Of a DNA stretch of 42,274 nt, positions 25,505 through 33,230 are shown piece by piece. The stretch covers positions 1-42,274 of the forward strand of contig CBDUZI010000012.1 of NCBI GenBank assembly GCA_965371665.1. The letters are read 5' to 3'. Source of the DNA: JAUVAV01 sp965371665 (GTDB lineage Bacteria > Oederibacteriota > JAAXVQ01 > JAUVAV01). Under the pieces are notes generated by a model. That model ran no database searches and was not told where the DNA came from. It saw only the letters and a list, made by a program, of their open reading frames with translations. Position 1 is the stretch's first letter. The number at the start of each line of letters is the position of its first letter. Made by a program: the position numbers and the translations under genes.

Positions 25505-27625
25505 ATGAAATCCGCTTTGGGTAAATGGAATCCGCGAAGAGAAGTCCTGGCCGGAATAATCGTGGTGGCAGCCGCTGGCGCATGGTTATGCGCGCCCGAA
25601 ACCGTATGGGCAGCATTGCTGCTGGGAGCAAGCACTCTTCTGCTGGCCTGCGTTGCGCCGGTTTGGGCCCTGGTTTTACTGGCCTGGACAGCGCCTCTGG
25701 AACAAGCCCGGGAACTTGAAATATGGGGAACCGTATATACTACCGAGATACTGCTGGTGGCCTGCCTGGTGGGCGGGTTTTGGAATATTTTACGGACTCG
25801 CGCCTGGCAGCGCGCCTTAGTGCCGGTCAAGACCTGGATACTGCCTTTTGCTGCCATAGTATTGGCTTCAGCCTGCCTGGCCGGAACAGCGATAGCCTGG
25901 AAAGGCGCTTTGCGATGGATGGAATTTATCCTGGTACTTATGCTGGGAGTCCATTTACTTCGCCGGGGACGCGATGCGGAACGGATTCTCTGGGCCTTGG
26001 TTCTGGCTGCCATGTTCAGCGCCTGGCAGGGATTGACCCAGACTAGTTCAGCTACTGCCGCACATCCGGAGTTAACCAGGATGATTATCGGCCAGGTTGA
26101 AGTTACCCGGGCCGCGGCCGGGTTTGGCGCCAATACCCTGGCTGTGTTTTTAGCGCTGATGCTGCCGTTTACCGCCGGGGCCGCGCTTTTTCATGCTCGT
26201 GGTTTGGCACGGCTTATAGGTCTTATTGGCTCTGGATTACTAACCGCAGGTTTTTTAGCCGCCTTTTCTTTTACCGGCATCATGGCCGTGGGAGTGGCAA
26301 CGGCTGTGATTTTTATCCTTTTCTGGCTGGAAAACTATTCCTACAGAATAAAACTGCTGATTTTGCTGCTCTTGGTAATACTCCTGCTGGCAGGTCTTTA
26401 TTCAGAGGTTCTATCCTTTTCTTTTTGGAAATTCAAACTCGCTTCTTGGCATAACCGGCTTGAATATGCCGGGGTAGCGGGCCGGCTTTTCCAGCAAGCG
26501 CCCTGGCTGGGAATAGGTCCGGGGATGTACCGGTTTCTGGCGCCCGCTCTGGCTAACGGGAATGTAAATCCTATTGGATTCATTACCCATCCGCATATGT
26601 TGTGGCTCTCAATTCTGGCGGAAACCGGGATATTGGGCCTAATCGCCATTTCCTGGGCCGTATGGCGAGGCGCGGTTTATATGGTGAAAAAGGCGCAGCA
26701 TTTGGAACCCGGATGGCCGGCAGCCGGCGCCTGGGCCATGATGGCCGGTCTGGCAGGGTTTGCCGTGGCGAATTTAACCGAGCATTGCCTGATTCATGAC
26801 AGGGGAGTGCATGCGGCCCTGGCCCTGGCCGCGACCCTGGTTTGGGTTAGGCGTCCGCCTCGTTCCCGAAGGCCTGAGCCGCGAGGCGTTTTTGAGAGTA
26901 CCTGGTACCCCACTACTGTTGAACCGCATACTGACTGGCATAAAATCATGCAGGAACGCGTCCAGGGAAGAGCCAGGCTTTATGAATTGCTTGAGAAAGC
27001 CCTGGCTGAGAAATCCGGCAAAGAAGAAGCAAAAATTCTGGAGCTGGGATGCGGTCCGGCGCTGGATGCTCTCTGGCTGGCGTCCCAACCCGGGCGGCAA
27101 ATTCACGTCGTGGATAATTCAGCCCGGGCTATTCATCTGGCGCAATCGGCATCGCAAGCTTTGCAGCGTTCTCTGAGTTTGCACCGGGCCGATGTTCGAC
27201 GGACCGGCCTGCCGGACCAGGCTTTTGACCTGGTGTTTTCCCAGGGCTTGCTGGAGCATTTTCCTGATCCTGCGCCGGTGTGGAAAGAAAGCGTGCGTTT
27301 ACTCAAACCCGGAGGTTACCTGGTAGTGGATGTGCCCCAGGTTCTGAATCCCTACACCTTGATAAAATTATGGCATCAGTGGAGGGGGAACTGGCTCTGG
27401 GGATGGGAGACGCAATATACTCTGGGCGGATTGCGCATGGAAGCTCAAAGGTACGGCTTGCGCCTGGCAGCGGTGCGCGGTTATGGTTATCAGGGCGGTA
27501 CTTTTGATCTGACTTCGTGGATTAAAAATATATTTGAACCGCGTTTTCCCAACGCCTGGCAGATCTGGGAACGTACTACCGGCGCGTGGTGGATGATGAA
27601 TGTAGTTGGACTCTTTAGAAAATGA
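25505..27625 (+). CDS. fusion of Wzy/WaaL-like polymerase and SAM-dependent methyltransferase
   Basis: The protein is 706 residues from ATG 25505 (ribosome site GGAGAG); an in-frame start 93 bases upstream inside DUF4330 is unlikely. Residues 1 to about 440 are an O-antigen polymerase/ligase-like domain with about twelve membrane spans and the family segment APWLGIGPGMYRF...GFITHPHMLWLSILAETG. After a basic proline-arginine linker near residue 449 comes a class I methyltransferase domain with motif I ILELGCGPALDALWL (about 511-525), a second-strand acid in HVVDNSARA, FDLVFSQGLLEHFPDP and LLKPGGYLVVDVPQV. The reading frame is unbroken. The methyltransferase should face the cytoplasm if the last helix ends inside. 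It ends in an ATGA overlap with the next gene. Confidence 0.85.
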   Translation: MKSALGKWNPRREVLAGIIVVAAAGAWLCAPETVWAALLLGASTLLLACVAPVWALVLLAWTAPLEQARELEIWGTVYTTEILLVACLVGGFWNILRTRAWQRALVPVKTWILPFAAIVLASACLAGTAIAWKGALRWMEFILVLMLGVHLLRRGRDAERILWALVLAAMFSAWQGLTQTSSATAAHPELTRMIIGQVEVTRAAAGFGANTLAVFLALMLPFTAGAALFHARGLARLIGLIGSGLLTAGFLAAFSFTGIMAVGVATAVIFILFWLENYSYRIKLLILLLLVILLLAGLYSEVLSFSFWKFKLASWHNRLEYAGVAGRLFQQAPWLGIGPGMYRFLAPALANGNVNPIGFITHPHMLWLSILAETGILGLIAISWAVWRGAVYMVKKAQHLEPGWPAAGAWAMMAGLAGFAVANLTEHCLIHDRGVHAALALAATLVWVRRPPRSRRPEPRGVFESTWYPTTVEPHTDWHKIMQERVQGRARLYELLEKALAEKSGKEEAKILELGCGPALDALWLASQPGRQIHVVDNSARAIHLAQSASQALQRSLSLHRADVRRTGLPDQAFDLVFSQGLLEHFPDPAPVWKESVRLLKPGGYLVVDVPQVLNPYTLIKLWHQWRGNWLWGWETQYTLGGLRMEAQRYGLRLAAVRGYGYQGGTFDLTSWIKNIFEPRFPNAWQIWERTTGAWWMMNVVGLFRK

Positions 27626-28881
27626 AAATCTGCCTGGTTACCGGTTCATTTCCCGAAATGCGCTGCGGAGTGGGGGACTATACCCGGTGTCTGGCCAACG
27701 AGTTTATCAAGGCCGGCCATCAAGTCGCGGTTTTGACTTCAGACCAGAAAGAAGTGCGTAAGCTGGGAGACTCAGAGCTAAGGCCGAAAATCCGTTCCTG
27801 GCGGATTTTCAATCTTTGGCAGATAATGCGCGAGCTTGATCGTATAAATCCGCAAATCGTGCATCTGCAATATCCCAGCCTGGGCTATGGCAGGGGCCTG
27901 GCTCCCAACCTGCTTTTGCCGGTTCTGCGTTTGTTTCGTCCCCGGATTAAATGTATTATCACCCTGCATGAGTATGCTATCTTCTCCTGGCTGGGGAAAT
28001 TGCGTTTGTGGCTGACACTGGCAATTGCCCAGGGAATCGTATGCACTAATCACCATGACCGCCGCAGCTTGAGAAGCATACAGTCCCGGGCTCTGCGGCG
28101 TGTAAGGGTGATACCTTTAGGAAGCAGTGTCGGGAGTATTTTCGAAAATGCCGGTTCTGAAAGTCCCCCTTTTAAAAAGGGGGATTTAGGGGGATTTTAC
28201 AGCGGATTGAATATAACAGTTTGTCAAAAAGCATCTGATACTATTTTGAAAAGACACAAAAAGCTAAATTTACAAAAGTTGAGTAATAATGATATTTTTG
28301 AGACCATGCCGGAACTGGACAGGAATAAAACCTGGCTGGTTCATTTCGGGACCGTAATGCCGAACAAGGGATGGGAGATTATGATCCAGGCATACAGCCA
28401 ACTTAAGCAGGAAGGCCGATTAGTCGGGATGCTGGTTGCAGGCGAACTGGATGACCGGCATTATGCTTATCACTCCCGGGTGAAGGCCATGATCAGTGAG
28501 GCAGGGCTGAATGAGCATATACGCTTTACCGGATTTTTATCGGCAGAATCCGCCGGCCGGGTAATCGGCTCTTGCCATATTGCGGTCCTGCCTTTTTACG
28601 GAGGGGCCAGATTAAACCGGAGCAGCATGGTGGCCATGCTGTCCTGGGGGTTGGCCGTGCTTACCACTACTCCGGCCCGGCCCCTGGAGAAATTGTGGCC
28701 GGGCCGGCATTTCTGGACCGTGGAACCAGGCAGTCCGCACGCCCTGGCCCAAGGCATTAAAATCCTGCTGGATGATCCGGTGCTGGTAGATCGCCTGCAA
28801 ACCGGCGCCCGGGAGGCGGCCTCCCGTTTTTCCTGGAGCCGCATTGTCCGGCAGACTCAGAAGCTTTATACTTCTTGCTGA
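27622..28881 (+). CDS. family 4 glycosyltransferase with a repeat-derived insertion
   Basis: A 419-residue GT-B enzyme. The acceptor domain starts MKICLVTGSFPEMRCGVGDYT and the donor domain resumes at WLVHFGTVMPNKGWEIMIQAY, with IAVLPFYGGARLNRSSMVAML in the donor site rather than an E-x7-E motif. Between the domains, codons about 178-230 encode an AT-rich stretch that begins SPPFKKGDLGGF, the translation of the CCCCCTTT...AAAGGGGG repeat module found elsewhere in the window. The frame is kept. The insertion falls in the interdomain region, where it could be tolerated. Start overlaps the fusion gene (ATGA). Confidence 0.82.
   Translation: MKICLVTGSFPEMRCGVGDYTRCLANEFIKAGHQVAVLTSDQKEVRKLGDSELRPKIRSWRIFNLWQIMRELDRINPQIVHLQYPSLGYGRGLAPNLLLPVLRLFRPRIKCIITLHEYAIFSWLGKLRLWLTLAIAQGIVCTNHHDRRSLRSIQSRALRRVRVIPLGSSVGSIFENAGSESPPFKKGDLGGFYSGLNITVCQKASDTILKRHKKLNLQKLSNNDIFETMPELDRNKTWLVHFGTVMPNKGWEIMIQAYSQLKQEGRLVGMLVAGELDDRHYAYHSRVKAMISEAGLNEHIRFTGFLSAESAGRVIGSCHIAVLPFYGGARLNRSSMVAMLSWGLAVLTTTPARPLEKLWPGRHFWTVEPGSPHALAQGIKILLDDPVLVDRLQTGAREAASRFSWSRIVRQTQKLYTSC
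28163..28199 (+). repeat. repeat module inside a glycosyltransferase gene
   Basis: The core CCCCCTTTTAAAAAGGGGG followed by a second AGGGGGATTTT is the same module as in 8836-8877, 13260-13380, 13440-13535 and 29960-30085. Here it is in frame within the coding sequence and only the left half of the full element is present. The adjoining AT-rich bases to about 28310 differ in composition from the gene around them and may be part of the same insertion. Confidence 0.75.
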
Positions 28882-28916
28882 TCGTTGGGGTTGCAGGTAT
28901 AATCATTTAATGATTA
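28875..28916 (+). promoter_or_regulatory. possible promoter with overlapping palindrome before MNT/HEPN pair 2
   Basis: TTGCTG (28875-28880) and a perfect TATAAT (28898-28903) are 17 bases apart. A palindrome AATCAT-TTA-ATGATT (28901-28915) overlaps the -10 box and the expected start site, which would suit repression by the encoded pair. The first gene starts about 140 bases further on, so the leader would be long. The -35 box is weak and the palindrome short. Confidence 0.35.
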
Positions 28917-29053
28917 ATTATAAGATGCTTTCCATCATTTCATGTTTTGGACATTGACCTGGTCTTCTGGGATTTGGGACACTTTCCTTCCAGGCTTGGC
29001 CTGCATGACTTTTTACAGGAGCAAATCCTGAGTTTTCAGCAGAGGGTACTAAC

Positions 29054-29392
29054 ATGTCTCGATTAAATATTCCTGAACCAGAACAGAAAATAATTGGGGA
29101 TTTTAAAAAAATATTATCCGAACAGTTGCAGGACGAGATTATTTTTATCCGGCTTTTTGGTTCAAGAGCAAGAGGCGATGCTCGCAAAGAATCTGATATG
29201 GATATTTTAGTTGTGCTTAAGCGGCCAACTGAAAAAAGGATAAATTTTATTTATGATACGGCAATGTTTTTAAGCCACCAATATAATATATATTTATCAG
29301 TAAAAATATTTTCTCAAAAGGAACTTGAGCATTATCAAGCTGTTTCTACTTTATTTATACGAAATCTTTTTAAAGAAGGAATTAGAATATAA
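29054..29392 (+). CDS. minimal nucleotidyltransferase (MNT), pair 2
   Basis: A 112-residue protein of the minimal nucleotidyltransferase family with the GS-x10-DxD site (G36 S37, D48, D50; FGSRARGDARKESDMDILVVL). It is only distantly related to the MNT at 20936 and is more typical in length. AGAGGG at 29041-29046 gives a good ribosome site. It is followed two bases later by a HEPN gene. In such pairs the MNT is usually the antitoxin or a nucleotide-transferring partner; which applies here is inferred. Confidence 0.82.
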   Translation: MSRLNIPEPEQKIIGDFKKILSEQLQDEIIFIRLFGSRARGDARKESDMDILVVLKRPTEKRINFIYDTAMFLSHQYNIYLSVKIFSQKELEHYQAVSTLFIRNLFKEGIRI

Positions 29393-29394
29393 CT

Positions 29395-29790
29395 ATGAGA
29401 GATAAAAATCTAAAAGAAATTAAAAAATACCTTGATAATGCAAAAGATAGAATCAAGTCTGCTGAGATTTTAAAAGCCGGCGGGCAATATAATGATGCAA
29501 TTTCCAGAGTGTATTATGCTTTTTTTGATGCCGCTACCGCAGCGCTGCTAAGTAAGGATTTAACCGCCAGAACCCATCATGGTTTAATATTACTATTTGA
29601 AAAGAATTTTATTATAACCGGAGAAATAAAAGCCGAAGTTGGAAGATGGCTGCGACGGGCTAAAGAAGCAAGAGAAGAGGCCGATTATGAAATATACAAA
29701 AAATTCAGCGAAAAAACCGTAGAAGTCGGTATAAAAGCTGCCAAAGAATTTATTCAAGTGGTTGAGAATATTATTAAAAAGTCGATTTAA
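29395..29790 (+). CDS. HEPN domain protein (PF05168 type), pair 2
   Basis: A 131-residue helical protein with AISRVYYAFFDAATAALLS and THHGLILLFEKNF, hallmarks of the PF05168 HEPN group. Where HepT-type toxins have R-x4-H-x-Y, the last conserved helix here reads AREEADYEIY, so the canonical ribonuclease histidine is absent. The protein may thus bind RNA or its partner without cutting, or use another site. It lies two bases after the MNT gene and is AT-rich and lysine-rich. Its AT-rich character against GC-rich neighbours suggests acquisition as a pair. Confidence 0.82.
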   Translation: MRDKNLKEIKKYLDNAKDRIKSAEILKAGGQYNDAISRVYYAFFDAATAALLSKDLTARTHHGLILLFEKNFIITGEIKAEVGRWLRRAKEAREEADYEIYKKFSEKTVEVGIKAAKEFIQVVENIIKKSI

Positions 29791-29937
29791 GTAAATATAA
29801 AAGGAAGAAATGTTTTAAGTTATGAATACCATCAGGGTACGGCCGTGAAAGCGGACGATTGGCCGATAACGTGATGGCCGACTAAAAATTTACATAATTC
29901 TTTCCCCGCCAAACCAAGCTGCGTTGCCTTGTCCTGG

Positions 29938-30123
29938 GAGCCTGTAGGACTTAGGTCTTTTTCCCCCTTCGGCCAGTCCTGGATGATTTTGTCCAGGGAG
30001 AAGGGGGTCAGGGGGATTTGCCAAGAAAACGCACAACTATCTGTTCAAAATCCCCCTTAATCCCCCTTTTTCAAAGGGGGAAACTTGAAAAAAATGTCTT
30101 TTGCTGTTAAGTCCGACAGGCTC
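29938..30123. mobile_element. miniature inverted-repeat element, third copy of the GAGCCTGTCGGACTT family
   Basis: The ends GAGCCTGTAGGACTTAG and the complement of GAGCCTGTCGGACTTA enclose opposed CCCCC...GGGGG modules like those at 13238-13560. The flanks are CTGG and CTAA rather than two CTAG, so the target copies have drifted or differ. Inside the left module an extra piece near 29973-30000 (GTCCTGGATGATTTTGTCCA) also occurs, inverted and partly doubled, at about 38702-38740. The gap 29791-30223 holds nothing else recognisable apart from the ribosome site of the next gene. Confidence 0.75.
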
Positions 30124-30223
30124 CTAAGGTATCTTTGCCCGGGCAGGTGGAAGAAATACTGGAAATTCAGTTCGAAAATCCGTATTATATAATAAATTAC
30201 ACTGGCGAAAGGAGAGGGACATT

Positions 30224-30532
30224 ATGGTAGTAATCTGCGTAACGGTTTACGTAAAAAAAGAGCAGGTTGATGATTTTATTCAGGCTTCAATTGAAAACCA
30301 TAAAGGCGCTATCCGGGAACCCGGCAACCTGCGCTTTGATATGCTCCAATGTAAGGACGACCCCACGCGGTTTCTTTTTTATGAAGCCTATGAGTCTGAG
30401 GCCGCGTCCGCGGCCCATAAACAGACGCCGCATTACCTGAAATGGAGAGAAACAGTACAAGACTGGATGGCCCGGCCGCGAGAAGGCGTTACCCATAATG
30501 TTATTTGTCCTAAATCGCGGGAACAATGGTAA
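30224..30532 (+). CDS. antibiotic-biosynthesis-monooxygenase-fold protein, LsrG-like
   Basis: A 102-residue dimeric alpha-beta barrel protein. The pattern ENHKGAIREPGNLRFDMLQ and RFLFYEAYESEAASAAHKQTPHY is that of the ABM family (PF03992) and is very close to LsrG, which isomerises the phosphorylated autoinducer-2 breakdown product, and to YgiN-like quinol monooxygenases. No other lsr gene is present, so the substrate may differ. The ribosome site AGGAGAGGG is strong, and the stop overlaps the start of the iron alcohol dehydrogenase gene by seven bases. The two proteins may act on the same compound. Confidence 0.85.
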   Translation: MVVICVTVYVKKEQVDDFIQASIENHKGAIREPGNLRFDMLQCKDDPTRFLFYEAYESEAASAAHKQTPHYLKWRETVQDWMARPREGVTHNVICPKSREQW

Positions 30533-31716
30533 TTTCTGGCTTTACTTTTGCACGCGTGCCCAAAATCCTCTTTGGGGCCGGAATTATTCAACGTCTTCCG
30601 GAAGAAATATTAAACTTCGGGTCCAAAGCGCTGCTGGTTATTGGCGCGGTTTCTTTTCGGAATTCCCGGCATTGGGAGCGTCTGCACCAGGCCTGTTCTG
30701 AGCGCGGTATTACTCTCTTTGACCTGTCAGTGAAAGGCGAGCCCGGGCCGGACCTGGTGGACGAGGCGGTTTCCAAGTTTGCGGCGCAGCAAATCTCAGT
30801 GGTCGCGGCCATAGGCGGAGGCAGTGTGATCGATGCCGGTAAAGCCATCTCCGCTATGCTGCCTCTCCGGGAATCAGTGATGGGATATTTGGAAGGCGTG
30901 GGCAGCGGTCCCAAACACAGCGGGGTCAAGGTGCCGTTTATCGCAATCCCCACTACTTCCGGAACCGGCACTGAGGCTACGAAGAACGCTTCTCTAAGCC
31001 GGGTGGGAGAAAAGGGATTTAAAAAATCCCTGCGCCATGAGAATTTTGTGCCGGATATTGCCATAATCGACCCTGAATTATCCCTGAATTGCCCTCCGGC
31101 AATCACGGCGGCCTGCGGCATGGATGCTTTAGCCCAACTGCTGGAGTCCTATGTTTCTTCGCAAAGCTCCCCCCTGACTGACGCTTTGGCCTGGAACGGC
31201 ATGGAGGCAGTTCGCGACCACCTTCTTCCGGCATGCCAGGACGGCGCTCATAATCCGGACGCCCGGGCAGGCATGGCCTATGCTGCCTTGCTGTCCGGTC
31301 TGGCTTTGGCCAATGCCGGTCTCGGCATAGTGCATTCGCTTTCTTCGGTCATCGGCGGTTACTTCGATATTCCGCACGGAGTGATCTGCGGAACGTTGGT
31401 CGGGCCGGGAACCAAAATGAATATTGGCAAACTCAAGCAGCAAGGTGAACCGGGGAACATAGCCTTGCAGAAACATGCCTGCCTGGGCGCTCTGCTCTGC
31501 CAAAAACCATTGACTGCTATTGATGAGGGCTGCGCATGGTTGGAAAAAAAACTCGCGGAATGGACCAGGGTTCTGAGAATACCGCGCTTAAGTGATTACG
31601 GAATCAAACCCTGTGATCTGGATAAAATTACTGCGGCCGCCGCAATGCGGAATAACCCGGTGCAGTTGGAGGCCGGGGATGTCAGAATGATTTTGATGGA
31701 AAATTTGGAAGGTTAA
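30526..31716 (+). CDS. iron-containing alcohol dehydrogenase
   Basis: A 396-residue group III dehydrogenase (PF00465). The NAD-binding part has GGGSVIDAGKAIS and PTTSGTGTEAT. The metal site of this family is D-H-H-H; here D200 (GMDALAQLLE), Q204, H270 (IVHSLSS) and H284 (IPHGVICG) occupy the positions, so the second ligand is glutamine. That substitution is known from a subgroup reading DALxQ and may change the metal or activity. The start overlaps the ABM gene, and a cupin gene follows after 20 bases. The substrate, an alcohol, aldehyde or lactaldehyde-like compound, is not known. Confidence 0.9.
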   Translation: MVISGFTFARVPKILFGAGIIQRLPEEILNFGSKALLVIGAVSFRNSRHWERLHQACSERGITLFDLSVKGEPGPDLVDEAVSKFAAQQISVVAAIGGGSVIDAGKAISAMLPLRESVMGYLEGVGSGPKHSGVKVPFIAIPTTSGTGTEATKNASLSRVGEKGFKKSLRHENFVPDIAIIDPELSLNCPPAITAACGMDALAQLLESYVSSQSSPLTDALAWNGMEAVRDHLLPACQDGAHNPDARAGMAYAALLSGLALANAGLGIVHSLSSVIGGYFDIPHGVICGTLVGPGTKMNIGKLKQQGEPGNIALQKHACLGALLCQKPLTAIDEGCAWLEKKLAEWTRVLRIPRLSDYGIKPCDLDKITAAAAMRNNPVQLEAGDVRMILMENLEG

Positions 31717-31736
31717 AAAAATAGCAGGAGGGAATA

Positions 31737-32006
31737 ATGAGCAAAATAGAGATTGAAAAAGCCACTCCGGAGAAACTTGACGCCTTGGGGGTATCATCCT
31801 GGGCAGCCTGGGAATGCGAGCCTTCCAAATTCGATTGGGAGTATTCGCAGAATGAACGCGTTTATGTGAAATCCGGGCAGGTTATTGTGCATACGGCCGG
31901 GGGCGATGTGGAGATCCGGGAGGGAGATATCGTGTTGTTTCCCAAGGGGTTAAAATGCAATTGGGAAATTAAAGCAACCATTCGCAAAGTTTATCGCTTT
32001 GAGTAA
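31737..32006 (+). CDS. cupin domain protein (Cupin_3/DUF861)
   Basis: The 89-residue protein is a single beta-barrel of the Cupin_3 type: SSWAAWECEPSKFDWEYSQNE, then VYVKSGQVIVHT, EIREGDIVLFPKGLKCNWEI and KVYRFE. The W-x-C/E-E-P-S-x-F-x-W-x-Y pattern is the family signature. Such cupins are often small ureidoglycolate-like or sugar-binding proteins of unknown role. AGGAGGG (31726-31732) is a very strong ribosome site. It is the last gene of the ABM-dehydrogenase-cupin operon. The bases to 32114 hold nothing recognisable. Confidence 0.85.
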   Translation: MSKIEIEKATPEKLDALGVSSWAAWECEPSKFDWEYSQNERVYVKSGQVIVHTAGGDVEIREGDIVLFPKGLKCNWEIKATIRKVYRFE

Positions 32007-32114
32007 AGCATTCTGGTAATATACTAGCCGTTCGTAATGGCATCACCGCTAATATATTATGCGTTCGGTTAAAATGACGGAGTATTCAGGAAGTGAGCGG
32101 GGTATGATCAAGGG

Positions 32115-33230
32115 ATGAAAATACTGGTTATTTCCCATAGCGCGGTAGTAGGACTATATAGGGAAAAGTTTCATGTGCTGGCGCGTTCGGGGCACGATCT
32201 GCACCTGGTGCTTCCGGCTGCCTGGCCGGAAGGAGGGCGCTGGGTCCAGGCACCGCAGCCGGGAATGGAGAAAGGGGTAAGGCTCCATATTCTGGCCGGA
32301 CGTTTTCTGGGACGGGTCGGGGGCTTCCATTTGTCCGGGCTGGGCCGGTTAATCAAAGAGCTTAAACCCGGGATTATCCATGTGGAGGAAGAGCCGTATT
32401 CCCTGGTCTGCTGGCAGGCGTTTCATCACGCCCGGCGCTTGGGCATAGCCACAGTATTTTTTACCTGGGAGAATATTTTACGTAAATATAAAATACCTTT
32501 GGATTGGATTTATAAGCATAGCCTGTCCCATGCCCATGGGGCCTTGGCAGGTAATTGCGAGGCTGAAAAGGTTCTCCGTAGCCGGGGTTATACAGGGCCT
32601 TGCACGGTTATTCCCCAATACGGCGTGGATCCGGAGAAGTTCCGGCCCCGGCCTGAGATAAAAAAGATTCCCCGACCGGCCTATACCATAGGCTATTTCG
32701 GGCGTCTGCTGGAGGAGAAAGGGCTAGGTACGCTGATACGCGCAGTCGCGCGATTGGCTTTCCCCGGCCGATTGATTATCGCGGGCTGTGGTGAGTATGA
32801 AAAGCCGCTAAAACAACAAATTAAATCCCTGGCTCCACGGATACAGGTGGAGTTTTTGGGGGTAAGAGATAATGATCAGATGCCCCAGGCCTTGAACCAA
32901 CTGGATGTGCTGGTATTGCCTTCGGAAACCCGGGCGCAATGGAAAGAGCAATTCGGCCGGATATTGGTAGAAGCCATGGCCTGTGAAATCCCGGTAATCG
33001 GTTCTGATTCCGGGGAGATTCCGCATGTCATTGGGGAGGCGGGACTGATTTTTCCCGAGGGTGATGAGAAACAGCTGGCTGAGAGCATAATTAAATTATA
33101 CGTGAATCCTGTCCGGGCTGATGAACTGGCGCGTCGCGGCCGTCAACGTGTTATAGATAAGTTCACGACCGAATGCATAGCGCGTCAAACCCTGGAAGTT
33201 TACCAACAGATGATGCCAAGAGGGGAATAA
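32115..33230 (+). CDS. family 4 glycosyltransferase
   Basis: A 371-residue GT-B enzyme: MKILVISHSAVVGLYREKF in the acceptor domain, YTIGYFGRLLEEKGLGTLI at the start of the donor domain, and EQFGRILVE (E-x7-E) followed by IPVIGSDSGEIPHVIGEAG. It lacks membrane segments. It begins an overlapping operon of four genes (32115-36993): its stop TAA overlaps the next start as TAATG. There is no good ribosome site; AAGGG touches the ATG. The sugar is not determined. Confidence 0.87.
   Translation: MKILVISHSAVVGLYREKFHVLARSGHDLHLVLPAAWPEGGRWVQAPQPGMEKGVRLHILAGRFLGRVGGFHLSGLGRLIKELKPGIIHVEEEPYSLVCWQAFHHARRLGIATVFFTWENILRKYKIPLDWIYKHSLSHAHGALAGNCEAEKVLRSRGYTGPCTVIPQYGVDPEKFRPRPEIKKIPRPAYTIGYFGRLLEEKGLGTLIRAVARLAFPGRLIIAGCGEYEKPLKQQIKSLAPRIQVEFLGVRDNDQMPQALNQLDVLVLPSETRAQWKEQFGRILVEAMACEIPVIGSDSGEIPHVIGEAGLIFPEGDEKQLAESIIKLYVNPVRADELARRGRQRVIDKFTTECIARQTLEVYQQMMPRGE

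Noticed and set aside
25459..26133. Long minus-strand open frame of 224 codons
   Set aside because: It lies wholly opposite the Wzy domain of the fusion gene, has a low-complexity basic composition and no ribosome site; it is a shadow of a GC-rich gene.
30588..31121. Minus-strand open frame of 177 codons
   Set aside because: It is antisense to the iron alcohol dehydrogenase, whose motifs are clear, and shows no protein family pattern.
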